From Mimachlamys varia (taxonomy: Eukaryota > Mollusca > Bivalvia > Pectinida > Pectinidae), in NCBI GenBank assembly GCA_947623455.1, contig OX392529.1, positions 53,091,186 through 53,155,185 on the forward strand: a stretch of 64,000 bases of DNA, written 5' to 3'. The notes beneath the pieces were generated by a model, which saw nothing but the letters and a program-made list of their open reading frames with translations, was not told where the DNA came from and made no database searches. Of this stretch, positions 9,998-22,760 are shown one piece after another. A program made the translations under genes and the position numbers. The first letter of the stretch is position 1, and each line of letters opens with the position of its first letter.

Positions 9998-11179
9998 TTA
10001 ACTCTGTCTTAGCTCCACGGGAAAGCTTACGAGTTTCAGCCAAAACCTTAGAGGGACGGTGAACCCTCTTAGATTTGTGAAGATGTGAGCGAGAAGGGGG
10101 GGGGGACCCAACTCAACACCAGGCTGATGACAGAGGGTTGAGGGACCCCAAGGTTGACCTGAGTAACCTAACGGGGTCTGACCATATGCAGAATATGGAT
10201 ATCCCACAGGCTGGGACGGGCCCCAGTATTGGCCATGGCCAGAATACTGGGGAGGAGGCAACATTCCGGAACCCGCAGGACCATGAAATGAATTGCCTCC
10301 TACTGGAGACCTGCCTGGCAAATAAGGCTGATAATGGCCGAAATGGACAGAAGACTGCAAATTACCACCAAACCCAGGTGCAGACTGAGGGTAGGGGTAA
10401 GGTGGGGGATGCCCTGGAGCACCCATAAAACCCACCGAGCCAGGAGCTCTAACTGGTGGAGGACAAGATGGCGGCGAGGTGAACCTAGGAACCGAAGGAT
10501 ATAATACCCTGGTACCTGTACCCGACACAGGGCAAGGAAGACTGACGCCTGAGAATGGGAATGAGCCACTCTCATCTCCTAGTGCAGCCTCTCCAGTGTA
10601 ACCGTAAAATCTGGCAGTACCAGCCGGCCGACTGTCAGTGGGTACGCCGGCACCCCTCAATGGGGCCCGGGTCGCTTGACTGGCCTGTTCGGTAGCCATT
10701 CCGCTAACGGAAATGGTACCCGGACACTCGCTCCCTTCGACCTCCAAAGAAATTCCCGGGTGAATGCCCCTCTGATGCACAATAGGAGACCCAAAAGGCC
10801 CTATTGCCACAGAAGTAGGTACGTGAATAGGATCCTCTGTAGCCGTAGAGGACCTACCACTTTGAGGCAATATCACATCCCCCTCAGGGGGTAAAATAGC
10901 CTCACTGCCAGGTGGAAGGCTGACCACAGCTCCACTCTGGGCTTTAGGGTGACGTTTACTGTCTGCCCCAGACTTAACAACCCTTCTACGGGTGCAAGAC
11001 ATATGGGACAGCACCTTGTCCCACATAGTGTTGGACCATGTCAAACACACGGAACGCGTACTGTCCCGGGAGCAGTCTCGGCAGGAGGAACAGGAGTCAT
11101 GATCATCCCCCTCAAGGATGACATGACCACAGTCTCCTGCACGAGTTTTAATACAAGAAGCAAGCTTCTTACCTTTCAT
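9998..11179 (-). pseudogene. DIRS gag-like protein, N-terminal part
   Basis: An open frame of 393 codons from the ATG at 11179. Near the N-terminus is a Cys/His cluster (C17, H19, H27, C30, C33, C36, C45) that may bind zinc. Residues about 200-360 are rich in Pro, Gly, Tyr and Ser, so probably disordered. The frame ends at 9998. The continuation (LSAGLSSASKCRRTEV and onward) lies in the frame that becomes 9930-9013, so a frameshift separates the two parts. The ATG follows 11618-11180, which would be the element's 5' leader. Confidence 0.65.
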
Positions 11180-11617
11180 ACTGCTTTGCGGGCAGCGACC
11201 AGCAAACGAAAAAATTCACGCAAAATATCGAGTGAAAAAATCACCGATAAAATTACGTAGAAACGTCCCGTAAACTGAAAATGAAATACAAAAACAGTAA
11301 AGGACGTAAAACACTAAACAAAACAAGTTGACAGAACCAAACGGTAGAAAAAGACGTGAAAAATAGACACCGAAATGGCCTACTAGACAGCGGTACCGTA
11401 GCGAGACAGTCCACGTGTCCGGTAAAAACCCGACACAAAAAGACGAAATACGACACAAAAACGGACTGACAATTCAAACGAAGTTGAAAAACCTGTCAAC
11501 AAATATCAAATGAACAAATTGCAACTACAATGGAACAGAAAAACTAATTAAATATAAGGAAAATCCTGAAACCAAAAGGCAAGTCAAATCCAACGGGATA
11601 GATGAAGGCTGCCATAA
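11180..11617 (-). other. Probable DIRS 5' leader
   Basis: Non-coding sequence between the inverted terminal repeat and the gag start on the minus strand. Short open frames at 11216-11477 show no motif. A promoter could lie here or in the terminal repeat; none is identified. Confidence 0.5.
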
Positions 11618-11757
11618 GCGGAAGTCAGGTTATTGGGCTTGCACGGTGCATTCATACCAAGCATTAAGGGACCTCTTACGGGATATTTATTTTCATTTTT
11701 TGTTATGTAAATTATGGGCTGCCGGAGGGATAACGCTATTGTCTATATGGTGGTGAG
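11618..11757 (-). repeat. DIRS inverted terminal repeat (5' end of element)
   Basis: Near-identical reverse complement of 7197-7336, with about six substitutions. The outer 17 bases (11758-11774) are specific to this end and reappear in the internal complementary region. Confidence 0.92.
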
Positions 11758-11774
11758 CTATTATTGAAATAAAC

Positions 11775-12205
11775 ACTATATATATCGCAGTATTTCCTAA
11801 TTCGGGAATACTCTCTAAACCAATTGACAAATGATTATACAAGCACTAAAGCAGTACGTATTTCCTAGTTTCGGAATAAGTCTCCAAACGAAATGACAAA
11901 GGACTTTACCAATTCTATAGCAGTACTTATTTTGGAATACTTTCTTAACCAATTGATAAAGGATTGTACAAACACTAAATATATAGCAGTATTTCCTGAT
12001 TTGGGAATACTCTCTAAACCAATTGACAAACAATTGTACAAACACTATATAGGTATATAGCAGTATTTCCTAATTTGGGAATACTCTCTAAACCAACTGA
12101 CAAACAATTGTACAAACACAATAGCAGTATTTCCTAATCGGAATACTCTCTAAACAAATTGACAAAGGACTTAACAAAGGCTATAGCAGCATTACCTAAT
12201 TTCTG
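11775..12205 (+). repeat. ~64-bp minisatellite, right part
   Basis: Continuation of the array at 6745-7153. The first bases after the DIRS element (ACTATATATATCGCAGTATT) complete the unit that ends ACAATTGTACAAAC on the other side. Confidence 0.85.
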
Positions 12206-13740
12206 TAGTGTGCTCTGGGAGCTGTGAGGACCAGGCTAGAAGCTGACTTGTGGATACTTATATAACAGAATTACCAGCTTATAGGCCTGTCAGCCGATCA
12301 ATATTGCTTGTCTAACACTCATCTTAACACAACAGCAACACCATGTAAAAACATGGGAGCTTTCCTCGCAACAGAATGCATCAAAGAAAAAAATATTATA
12401 AAAAATGCTAAATATCTGTTGAATTTATTTTTAATCTGAATTTCTGGTTTTGTTTTACATAGAATAGCTGACAATTGTCTGATTCAAAATCGGTTCAATT
12501 AGGGCGGCATGATTGAAACATGAATATATTCTACAAGGGAATTGAAACCTGAATATGAGTTGATTGGTGGAAGATTTAGAAGTTTAGGGTCCAAATTACA
12601 CCACAAATCAGTTTTTAAAATGAAAAAAAAAAAATGTTTCCGTATAGGAACTTATGCTTGACATTTTCTGTAGGATTTCTTGATAATTATATCTTGTGTT
12701 TTGTTTCGTGTTGTCTAAGCTAACAGGAAATGACTGGATATTCTCAGATCAGCTGGTTGTCACGTACATTCACATACCAGGTTACTGTGAGTGATTGTGG
12801 TATACAAAGAAACATTTAAGAAATCAACAATGGATCATCAATTAACATATATAAATTAGGCTGCACATTTCCTTTTCTTTTCTATTACCATATTTCTCCG
12901 GCAATAAGCCCATGCTCATTAATAAGCCCACCCCCCACTTTTGATCTCCCCCTATGCCCCGGGGGGGATGTCTGGTAATAAGACCACCCCCCACTTCAAG
13001 GCAAAAGTCGATCTATTAGAGTCGGAAGATTGACAGTTGGGCAAAAAAGTGATTGAATTCATTATTTTTAGAACAGTCAACGTCTCTCAATTAGGAAATG
13101 CATGGTCTCAATTTATTTTTGCTAAACCGTTGTAACTTAATCTTAAATAAATCAAGAGACCCATGGCCATGCAAGCTAGGCCCTTAATAGTCACCTGAGT
13201 TTTGATATACAGACACCCACAGCTTTTGTTGTGTACATTAAACATTAAACTTCAAACATGTTTGAATTAAAACACTGACAGGTCAGCAAGATCCTTGTTT
13301 GAATTATACGACTCCTTCATGACCAGGGATGTAAGATAGGGAAATTCCACCTGAGGGGTTTTCAAATTTGGCAAAACCCAAGACTTTGCCTTCGGCCCTC
13401 GGGCCGATATAGGGATCTCGGGTTGACACAAGGCCTGATATTGAAATGACCATGTCATATTCTTTTTATTATATATTTAGATTGTTATGATGATCTGTTT
13501 TTTATGTCCCTTTTTTGTTCCTTGTTTTGTCATCTTCTGGACGTTGATTTAGAATATGTTCAATAATGATTCATACATTTGCACTGGATTCGGAATTATT
13601 TACCTGTTCCTCTACATCGGCGTTTTCGTTTATGTCTCTTTTAATTTTCTTCTATTAATTCATCAAGCTCTAGTATAACTTTCTTGTCAATTTCAATGTC
13701 AACATTTGTCCTTCTATATCCATTTTCGATTGTTGTAACG
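12206..13740. other. No recognisable gene
   Basis: AT-rich DNA. A short doublet reading AATAAGCCCA lies near 12902-12990 in C-rich surroundings. No supported exon, RNA or long repeat. Confidence 0.45.
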
Positions 13741-13771
13741 TCATGAACATCATATGACGTCACGGAAATTT

Positions 13772-13852
13772 CGGAAGCGGGCTGATACAGTGTATTCGGC
13801 CCGCTCAGCAAGCGGACTGATACAGTGTATTCGGCCCGCTTAGCGAAGAATT
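13772..13852. repeat. Two tandem copies of a GC-armed palindrome-like unit
   Basis: Two units containing CTGATACAGTGTATTCGGCCC, each flanked by GCGG(G/A)C on the left and GCCCGCT on the right, so each could form a small hairpin. They stand out in base composition from the AT-rich surroundings. Confidence 0.6.
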
Positions 13853-15030
13853 GCCCATATTGGCCCTGTGAGCTGATATGTACTAAAAACATCCGTATTT
13901 ATCAAGTATACAATTTCCCTGTATTTTATAGTAAGTATATAATAAACAAAAGAATGCAAGAATGCATGTACTTTAACATTAATCCCAGGTGTACATCTAT
14001 GGAGACAAGCACAGTGGCATGCTCGTTAATTAACCCTCCCCCATGAGGAGAGAGACACCCTCATTTTCAACAAAATTAACCAATCGCCCTCAAAATCTCC
14101 ATCATTTAATTAAGCCTAAACTGACACATAAACTCAAAATCTACATCCTGTGGTCAAATGATCTCCTAGTTACTGCAGGGTGTGTGCAATGACCATAACA
14201 GGTGTGTCTGGATCAATTGAATACTTTTTGAAGTTATTTTGATACATTAGAAGGGAAAGACAAATTGAGCGATGCAGTTTCAGTTGCATTTCACACACTT
14301 TCTCCCTCATTGGAAATTTGGAAAGAGGGAGATCTCCCTCATTGGAGGTTTCAGAGGTTAACACTTATGACAGAGTAGACTAAATTAAAAACAAATTAGG
14401 ACCATCATTTTCATAATTATAGTCATTAACAATCCTTTGTTCTTTTTCAAGTTTTTTTCCGACTGACCTTCACCAAGTCTTTGAGATCAAAAGAATCACA
14501 TTCCTATGTATATTTCTCCCCGATTTTCATGACTCCACCTGGGTATCTTGCTTACTTCTAATAAATTCTAATCTGTGAAGTTTTGACCTTTTCTAAAACT
14601 CCAGCACCAACACAATCAATCTTCTGGAAGAGAAGTTGTTGAAAGTATAAACATGATCTTTTGTTTGGCTTCTGCATGATGCTGGGTTGATATATCTGGC
14701 GACAAATTTAAGTTTGAAACCATATAGGTCACGACGACCTCATTACATCCTGGTGACATTCTGTCCAATCATCATTAAACTGTGATATATATAGTTTCAC
14801 TATGAAATAAATGTCAGCCAATTACTAGCATCACTATGTACATTTATCAACTCACCTGTGTTAGATTGGGTCTATTTTATGTAGTCAGTAGAAAATCAAT
14901 ACGGTCTCTTTCCATGTATACATATTACTCAATGTAAAACAAACCATGGCAAAGGAATTTCAAGGTTAAGTTTTGAGCTGACAAATTTCTTATGACATGC
15001 TCTTGTTCAAATGCTGAAGATAAAAATTAA
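13853..15030. other. No recognisable gene
   Basis: AT-rich DNA leading into the 20-bp satellite. Nothing supported. Confidence 0.45.
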
Positions 15031-18000
15031 ACCTCTCTTACACTGACGGTAACCCTCTAACACTGATTGTAACCCTCTAACACTGATGGTAACCCTCTAA
15101 CATTGATGGTAACCCTCTAACACTGATGGTAACCCTGTAACACTGATGGTTACCCTCTAACACTGATTGTAACCCTCTAACACCGATGGTAACCCTCTTA
15201 CACTGATGGTAACCCTCTAACACTCTTGGTAACCCTCTAACACAGATGGTAACCCTCTAATACTTAGGGTTACCCTCTTACACTGATGGTAACCCTCTAA
15301 CACTGATGGTAACCCTATAACACTGACAATACCCCTCTAACACTGATTGTAATCCTCTAATACTAATAGTAACCCTCTTACACTGATGGTAACCCTCTAA
15401 CACTAACAGTAACCCTCTACCACTGATGGTAACCCTCTAACACTGATGGTAACCCTCTAACACTGATGGTAACCCTATAACACTGATGGTTACCCTCTAA
15501 TACTGATGGCAACCCTCTTACACTGATGGTAACTCTCTAACACTGATGGTAACCCCCTAACACCGATGATAACCCTCTAACACTGATGGTAACCCTCTAA
15601 CACTGATGGTAACCCTCTAACACTGATGGTATCCCTTTAACACTGATGGTAACCCTCTAACACTAATGGTAACCCTCTAACACTGATGGTAACCCTATAA
15701 ACCGATGGTAACCCTCTTACACTGATGGTAAACCTCTAACACTCTTGGTAACCCTCTAACACAGATGGTAACCCTCTAATACTTAGGGTAACCCTCTTAC
15801 ATTGATGGTAACCCTCTAACACTGATGGTAACTCTTTAACACTGATGGTAACCCTATAACACTGACAATACCCCTCTAACATTGATTGTAACCCTCTAAA
15901 ACTAATGGTAACCCTCTAACACTGATGGTAACCCTCTTACACTGACGGTAACTCTCTAACACTGATGGTAACCCTTTAACACCTATGGTAACCCTCTCAC
16001 ACTGATGGTAACCCCCCAACACTGATGGTAACCCTCTTACACTGATGGTAACCCTCTAACACTGATGGTAACCCTATAACACTGATGGTTACCCTCTAAT
16101 ACTGATGGCAACCCTCTTACACTGATGGTAACTCTCTAACACTGATGGTAACCCTCTAACACTGATGGTAACTCTCTAACACTGATGGTAACCCCCTTAC
16201 ACGGATGATAACCCTCTAACACTGATGGTAACCCTGTAACACTGATAGTAACTCTCTAACACTGAAGGTAACCCTTTAACACTCATGGTTAGCCTCTTAC
16301 ACTGAAGGTAACCCTCTAACACTGACGGTAACACTCTAACACTGATGGTAACCCCCCAACACTGATGGTAACCCTCTAACATTGATTGTAACCCTCTAAA
16401 ACTAATGGTAACCCTCTAACACTGATGGTAACCCTCTTACACTGACGGTAACTCTCTAACACTGATGGTAACCCTTTAAACCTATGGTAACCCTCTCACA
16501 CTGATGGTAACCCCCCAACACTGATGGTAACCCTCTTACACTGATGGTAACCCTCTAACACTGATGGTAACCCTATAACACTGATGGTTACCCTCTAATA
16601 CTGATGGCAACCCTCTTACACTGATGGTAACTCTCTAACACTGATGGTAACCCTCTAACACTGATGGTAACTCTCTAACACTGATGGTAACCCCCTTACA
16701 CGGATGATAACCCTCTAACACTGATGGTAACCCTGTAACACTGATAGTAACTCTCTAACACTGAAGGTAACCCTTTAACACTGATGGTTAGCCTCTTACA
16801 CTGAAGGTAACCCTCTAACACTGACGGTAACACTCTAACACTGATGGTAACCCCCCAACACTGATGGTAACCCTCTAACACTGATGGTAACCCTATAACA
16901 CTGATGGTTACCCTCTAATACTGATGGCAACACTCTTACACTGATGGTAACTCTCTAACACTGATGGTAACCCCCTTACACCGATGGTAACCCTCTAACA
17001 CTGATGGTAACCCTCTTACACTGATGGTTAGCCTCTAACACTGATGGTAACCCTCTAACATTAATGGTTACCCTCTACCACTGATAGTAACCCTCTAACA
17101 CTGATGGTAACCCTTTAACACTGATGGTAACCCTTTAACACTGATGGTAACCCTCTAATACTAATGGTTACCCTCTAACACTCTTGGTAAACCTCTTACA
17201 TTGATGGTAACCCTCTAACACTCTTGGTAACCCTCGAACACTGATGGTAACCCTTTAATACTTATAGTAACCCTCTAACACTGAAGGTTACCCTCTTACA
17301 GGGATGGTAAGCCTTTTACATGGATGGTAACCCTCTTACACTGATGGTAACCCTCTAATACTCTTGGTAAACTTCTTACACTGATGGTAACCCTCTAACA
17401 CTCTTGGTAACCCTCTAACACTGATTATAACCCTCTAATACTGATGGTAACCCTCTTACACTGATGGTAACTCTCTAACACTGATGGTAACCCTCTAACA
17501 CTGATGGTTAGCCTCTAACACTGATGATAACCCTCTAACATTAATGGTTACCCTCTACCACTGATGGTAACCCTCTAACACTAATGGTAACCCTGTGACA
17601 CTGAAGGTAACCCTATAACACTGATGGTAACCCTGTAACACTGATGGTTACCCTCTAACACTGATTGTAACCATCTAACACCAATGGTAACCCTCTTACA
17701 CTGATGGTAACCCTCTAACACTCTTGGTAACCCTCTAACACAGATGGTAACCCTCTAATACTTAGGGTAACCCTCTTACACTGATGGTTACCGTCTAACA
17801 CTGATGGTAACCCTTTAACATTGATGGTAACCCTATAACACTGACAATACCCCTCTAACACTGATTGTAACCCTCTAATACTAATGGTAACCCTCTTACA
17901 CTGATGGTAACCCTCTAACACTAACAGTAACCCTCTAACACTGATGGTAACCCTCTAATACTTATGGTAACCCTCTAACACTGATGGTAACCCTTTAACA

Positions 18001-21000
18001 CTGATGGTAACCCTCTAACACCTATGGTAACCCTCTAACACTGAAAGTAACCCTCTAACACTGACGGTAACACTCTAACACTGATGGTAACCCCCCCAAC
18101 ACTGATGGTAACCCTCTTACACTGATGGTAACCCTCTAACACTGATGGTAACCCTCTAACACTGATGGTAACCCTATAACACTGATGGTTACCCTCTAAT
18201 ACTGATGGCAACCCTCTTACACTGATGGTAACTCTCTAACACTGATGGTAACCCCCTAACACCGATGATAACCCTCTAACACTGATGGTAACCCTGTAAC
18301 ACTGATGGTAACCCTCAAACACTGAAGGTAACCCTCTAACACTGATGGTTAGCCTCTTACACTGAAGGTAACCCTCTAACACTGACGGTAACACTCTAAC
18401 ACTGATGGTAACCCCCTAACACTGATGGTAACCCTATAACACTGATGATTACCCTCTAATACTGATGGCAACCCTCTTACACTGATGGTAACTCTCTAAC
18501 ACTGATGGTAACCCCCTAACACCGATGGTAACCCTCTAACACTGATGGTAACCCTCTAACACTAATGGTTAGCCTCTTACACTGATGGTAACCCTCTAAC
18601 ACTGATGGTAACCCTCTAACATTAATGGTTACCCTCTACCACTGATGGTAACCCTCTAACACTGATGGTAACCCTCTAACACTCTTGGTAACCCTCGAAC
18701 ACTGATGGTAACCCTCTAATACTAATGGTAACCCTCTAACACTGAAGGTTACCCTCTTACAGGGATGGTAAGCCTTTTACATGGGTGGTAACCCTCTTAC
18801 ACTGATGGTAACCCTCTAACACTCTTGGTAAACTTCTTACACTGATGGTAACCCTCTAACACTCTTGGTAACCCTCTAACACTGATTATAACCCTCTAAT
18901 ACTGATGGTAACCCTCTTACACTGATGGTAACTCTCTAACACTGATGGTTACCCTCTAACACTGATGGTTAGCCTCTAACACTGATGATAACCCTCTAAC
19001 ATTAATGGTTACCCTCTACCACTGATGGTAACCCTCTAACACTAATGGTAACCCTGTGACACTGAAGGTAACCCTATAACACTGATGGTAACCCTGTAAC
19101 ACTGATAGTTACCCTCTAACACTGATTGTAACCATCTAACACCAATGGTAACCCTCTTACACTGATGGTAACCCTCTAACACTCTTGGTAACCCTCTAAC
19201 ACAGATGGTAACCCTCTAATACTTAGGGTAACCCTCTTACACTGATGGTTACCCTCTAACACTGATGGTAACCCTTTAACACTGATGGTAACCCTATAAC
19301 ACTGACAATACCCCTCTAACACTGATTGTAACCCTCTAATACTAATGGTAACCCTCTTACACTGATGGTAACCCTCTAACACTAACAGTAACCCTCTAAC
19401 ACTGATGGTAACCCTCTAATACTTATGGTAACCCTCTAACACTGATGGTAACCCTCTTACACCTAAGGTAACCCTCTAACACTGAAAGTAACCCTCTAAC
19501 ACTGACCGTAACACTCTAACACTGATGGTAACCCCCCAACACTGATGGTAACCCTCTTACACTGATGGTAACCCTCTAACACTGATGGTAACCCTCTAAC
19601 ACTGATGGTAACCCTATAACACTGATGGTTACCCTCTAATACTGATGGCAACCCTCTTACACTGATGGTAACTCTCTAACACTGATGGTAACCCCCTAAC
19701 ACCGATGATAACCCTCTAACACTGATGGTAACCCTGTAACACTGATGGTAACCCTCAAACACTGAAGGTAACCCTCTAACACTGATGGTTAGCCTCTTAC
19801 ACTGAAGGTAACCCTCTAACACTGACGGTAACACTCTAACACTGATGGTAACCCCCTAACACTGATGGTAACCCTATAACACTGATGATTACCCTCTAAT
19901 ACTGATGGCAACCCTCTTACACTGATGGTAACTCTCTAACACTGATGGTAACCCCCTAACACCGATGGTAACCCTCTAACACTGATGGTAACCCTCTAAC
20001 ACTGATGGTTAGCCTCTAACACTGATGGTAACCCTCTTACACTGATGGTTAGCCTCTAACACTGATGGTAACCCTCTAACATTAATGGTTACACTTTACC
20101 ACTGATGGTAACCCTCTAACACTGATGGTAACCCTTTAACACTGATGGTAACCCTTTAACACTGATGGTAACCCTCTAATACTAATGGTAACCCTCTAAC
20201 ACTCTTGGTAAACCTCTAACACTGATGGTTACCCTCTAACACTCTTGGTAACCCTCGAACACTGATGGTAACCCTTTAATACTTATGGTAACCCTCTAAC
20301 ACTGAAGGTTACCCTCTAACAGGGATGGTAAGCCTTTTACATGGATGGTAACCCTCTTACACTGATGGTAACCCTCTAACACTCTTGGTAAACCTCTTAC
20401 TCTGATGGTAACCCTCTACCACTGATGGTAACCCTCTAACACTGATGGTAACCCTCTAATACTTATGGTAACCCTCTAACACTGATGGTAACCCTTTAAC
20501 ATCGATGGTAACCCTATAACACTGACAATACCCCTCTAACACTGATTATAACCCTCTAATACTGATGGTAACCCTCTAACACTGATGGTAACCCTCTTAC
20601 ACTGATGGTAACCCTCTTACACTGATGGTAACTCTCTAACACTGATGGTAACCCTGTAACACTGATGGTAACCCTCTAACACTAATGGTAACACTCTAAC
20701 ACTGAAGGTAACCCTCTAACACTGATGGTAACAATCTAACAATGATGGTAACCCTGTAACACTGATGGTAACCCTCTAACACTGATGGTAACAATCTAAC
20801 ACTGATGGTAACAATCTAACACTGATGGTAACCCTATAAAACTGATTGTAACCCTCTAATACTGATGGTAACCTTCTAACACTGATGGTAACCCTCTAAC
20901 ACTAACGGTAACCCTCTAACACTAATGGTAACCCTCTTACACTGATGGTAACTCTTTAACACTGATGGTAACCCTTTAACACCGATGATAACCCTCTCAC

Positions 21001-21297
21001 ACTGATGGTAACCCTGTTACACTGATGGTAACCCTCTAACACTGATGGTAACCCTCTTACACTGATGGTTAGCCTCTAACACTAATGGTAACCCTCAAAC
21101 ACTGATGGTAACCCTCTAACATTAATGGTTACCCTCTACCACCGATGGTAACCCTCTAACACTGATGGTAACCCTCTTACAGGGATGGTAACCCTCCAAC
21201 ACTGATGGTAACCCTCTGAGTATAGTATAGAAGTATTGTAGGTAACCCTCTAATAATGATGGTAACCCTCTAACTCTGACGGTAACCCTCTAACACT
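15031..21297 (+). repeat. 6.3-kb satellite of 20-bp units with higher-order structure
   Basis: About 310 copies of a unit close to AACCCTCTAACACTGATGGT. Variant units recur in fixed order, giving higher-order repeats: a block near 16197 recurs 499 bases on at 16696, and the block with ACAGATGG then ACTTAGGGT near 17740 recurs 1461 bases on at 19201. A similar block at about 15241 recurs about 519 bases on. An interruption of about 25 bases near 21218 precedes the last units. Open frames on the minus strand (such as 16197-16382 and 17715-17921) are by-products of the repeat. The unit contains AACCCT but is not a telomeric TTAGGG array. Confidence 0.95.
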
Positions 21298-22198
21298 ATG
21301 TATTTGTCTTATATTTACTGTAATTATCTCCAAAGAAATCTGTGTACACAAAACATAGTGAGGAGGTATTATAGAAGAACATACCAAGGCCAAATGTTAT
21401 GTAGATTTAGCTATATTGTGATCAACTGCTTTTGTCTGGTCATGATAGAAAACATTTTCCCGGCAGAAACATGAACACACTCATATTGAACCCCTGAACT
21501 TAACTCATTCAACCCTGATGACAAATTTGAACTCTTCTAATACAAAGGTTGGGAAAGTTCATTATGAAATTTCAGGGGTGAATCTAGTTAAGTAACCGAA
21601 CCATCTATCTTCCATCAGTTTTACATTTCAACATGGAGATCAGAGATTCTATAGCAATCCTTCCCAAAAAGCAACACTCCTGATCTGCGATTGGTTTGTC
21701 TATGCACCAATCTGACTTTTGTTGACAAAAATGTCTGATATCTGCATTGGTTCATATGCATTATCTCCCCCTGTTTCGATTATCGTAATTGTTTTGGTAA
21801 TCAAAATAGCATGATGACATAGGATGCTTATATCATGACCTGGATCTGTTCTTCATGCCAAAACTAATTTCCTATAATCTACATTCAGAGAGCACTACTA
21901 TATAATCAGGAGATAGAGGGGGAAATGGAATCAAATCTTACCAGGTGTTATTTAAGAAACATTTATCATGGAGTAACTGATCTGTGTAAAGACATTGATA
22001 GAAACTGAATCTTGAAGTCCCTGGGATCAATATCAGATACAAACACATAACAATGTAACCCAGACTGGTGCAGATTTGCTTTCTCAGCAAGGAGGTGTGT
22101 GGGGACCTATATATCTCACTGTGTGTTACAAACCCACATCACTTCTCCTAGTATACACTGGTCAGTGTGTAATACAAGTCAATAAAAGCTTGCTTGCT
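21298..22198. other. No recognisable gene
   Basis: Single-copy-looking AT-rich DNA between two tandem arrays. Nothing supported. Confidence 0.45.
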
Positions 22199-22760
22199 AG
22201 AGGTCAACTGTGACAGAGGACATTAAATGTGACTTAGAGGTCAACTATGACAATTGACATTAAGTGTGACCTAGAGGTCAACTGTGACAGAGGGCATTTT
22301 GTGTGACCTACAGGTCAACTATGGTAGAGGACATTAAGTGTGACCTAGAGGTCAACTGTGACAGAGGACATTAAGTGTGATCTTGAGCCAGAGGTCAACT
22401 GTGACATAGAGGTCAACTGTGACAGAGGACACTATGTGTGACCTTGTAGAGGTCAATTGTGACAAAGAGGTCAACTGTGACAGGGGACATTAAGTGTGAC
22501 CTAGAGGTCAATTGTGACAAAGAGGTCAACTGTGACAGAGGACATAAAGTGTGACATAGAGGTCAACTGTGATAAAAGACATTAAGTGTGACCTAGAGGT
22601 CAACTGTGATAGAAGACATTAAGTGTGACAAAAAGGTCAAATGTGACAAAGGACATTAAATGTGACCTAGAGGTCAACTGTGACAGAGGCTTTAAAGTGT
22701 GACCTAGAGGTCAACTGAGACAGAAGGCATTAAATGCACCAAAGAGGTCAAAAACCAACA
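22199..22760 (+). repeat. 37-bp minisatellite rich in AGGTCA half-sites
   Basis: About 15 degenerate units like AGGTCAACTGTGACAGAGGA followed by CATTAAGTGTGACCTAG. Adjoining units create TGACCTAGAGGTCA, an everted pair of AGGTCA hexamers spaced by two bases. AGGTCA is the half-site recognised by many nuclear receptors (established knowledge). Function here is untested. Confidence 0.9.

Larger units (their letters stand above)
7154..11774 (-). mobile_element. DIRS-like tyrosine-recombinase retrotransposon, internally deleted
   Basis: A 4.6-kb element on the minus strand. Structural hallmarks seen: 140-bp inverted terminal repeats (7197-7336 and 11618-11757) and an internal complementary region (7383-7477) whose two halves match the two element ends. 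Gag-like and pol-like frames run from right to left. Both ends carry AAC on the plus strand (GTT on the element strand). No target-site duplication is needed to rebuild the interrupted minisatellite unit. DIRS elements are known to replicate through circular intermediates and integrate by tyrosine recombinase without target duplication. This copy has stops and frameshifts. Only about 120 bases separate the RNase H remnant from the internal complementary region, so the recombinase gene is absent. It would depend on another copy for movement. Confidence 0.9.

Noticed and set aside
16197..19382. Repeat proteins encoded on the minus strand of the 20-bp satellite
   Set aside because: The frames exist only because most 20-base units lack stops. 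They break at variant units and lie in pure satellite.
15031..21297. Telomeric repeat
   Set aside because: The unit contains AACCCT but is a 20-base repeat with extra sequence, not TTAGGG arrays.
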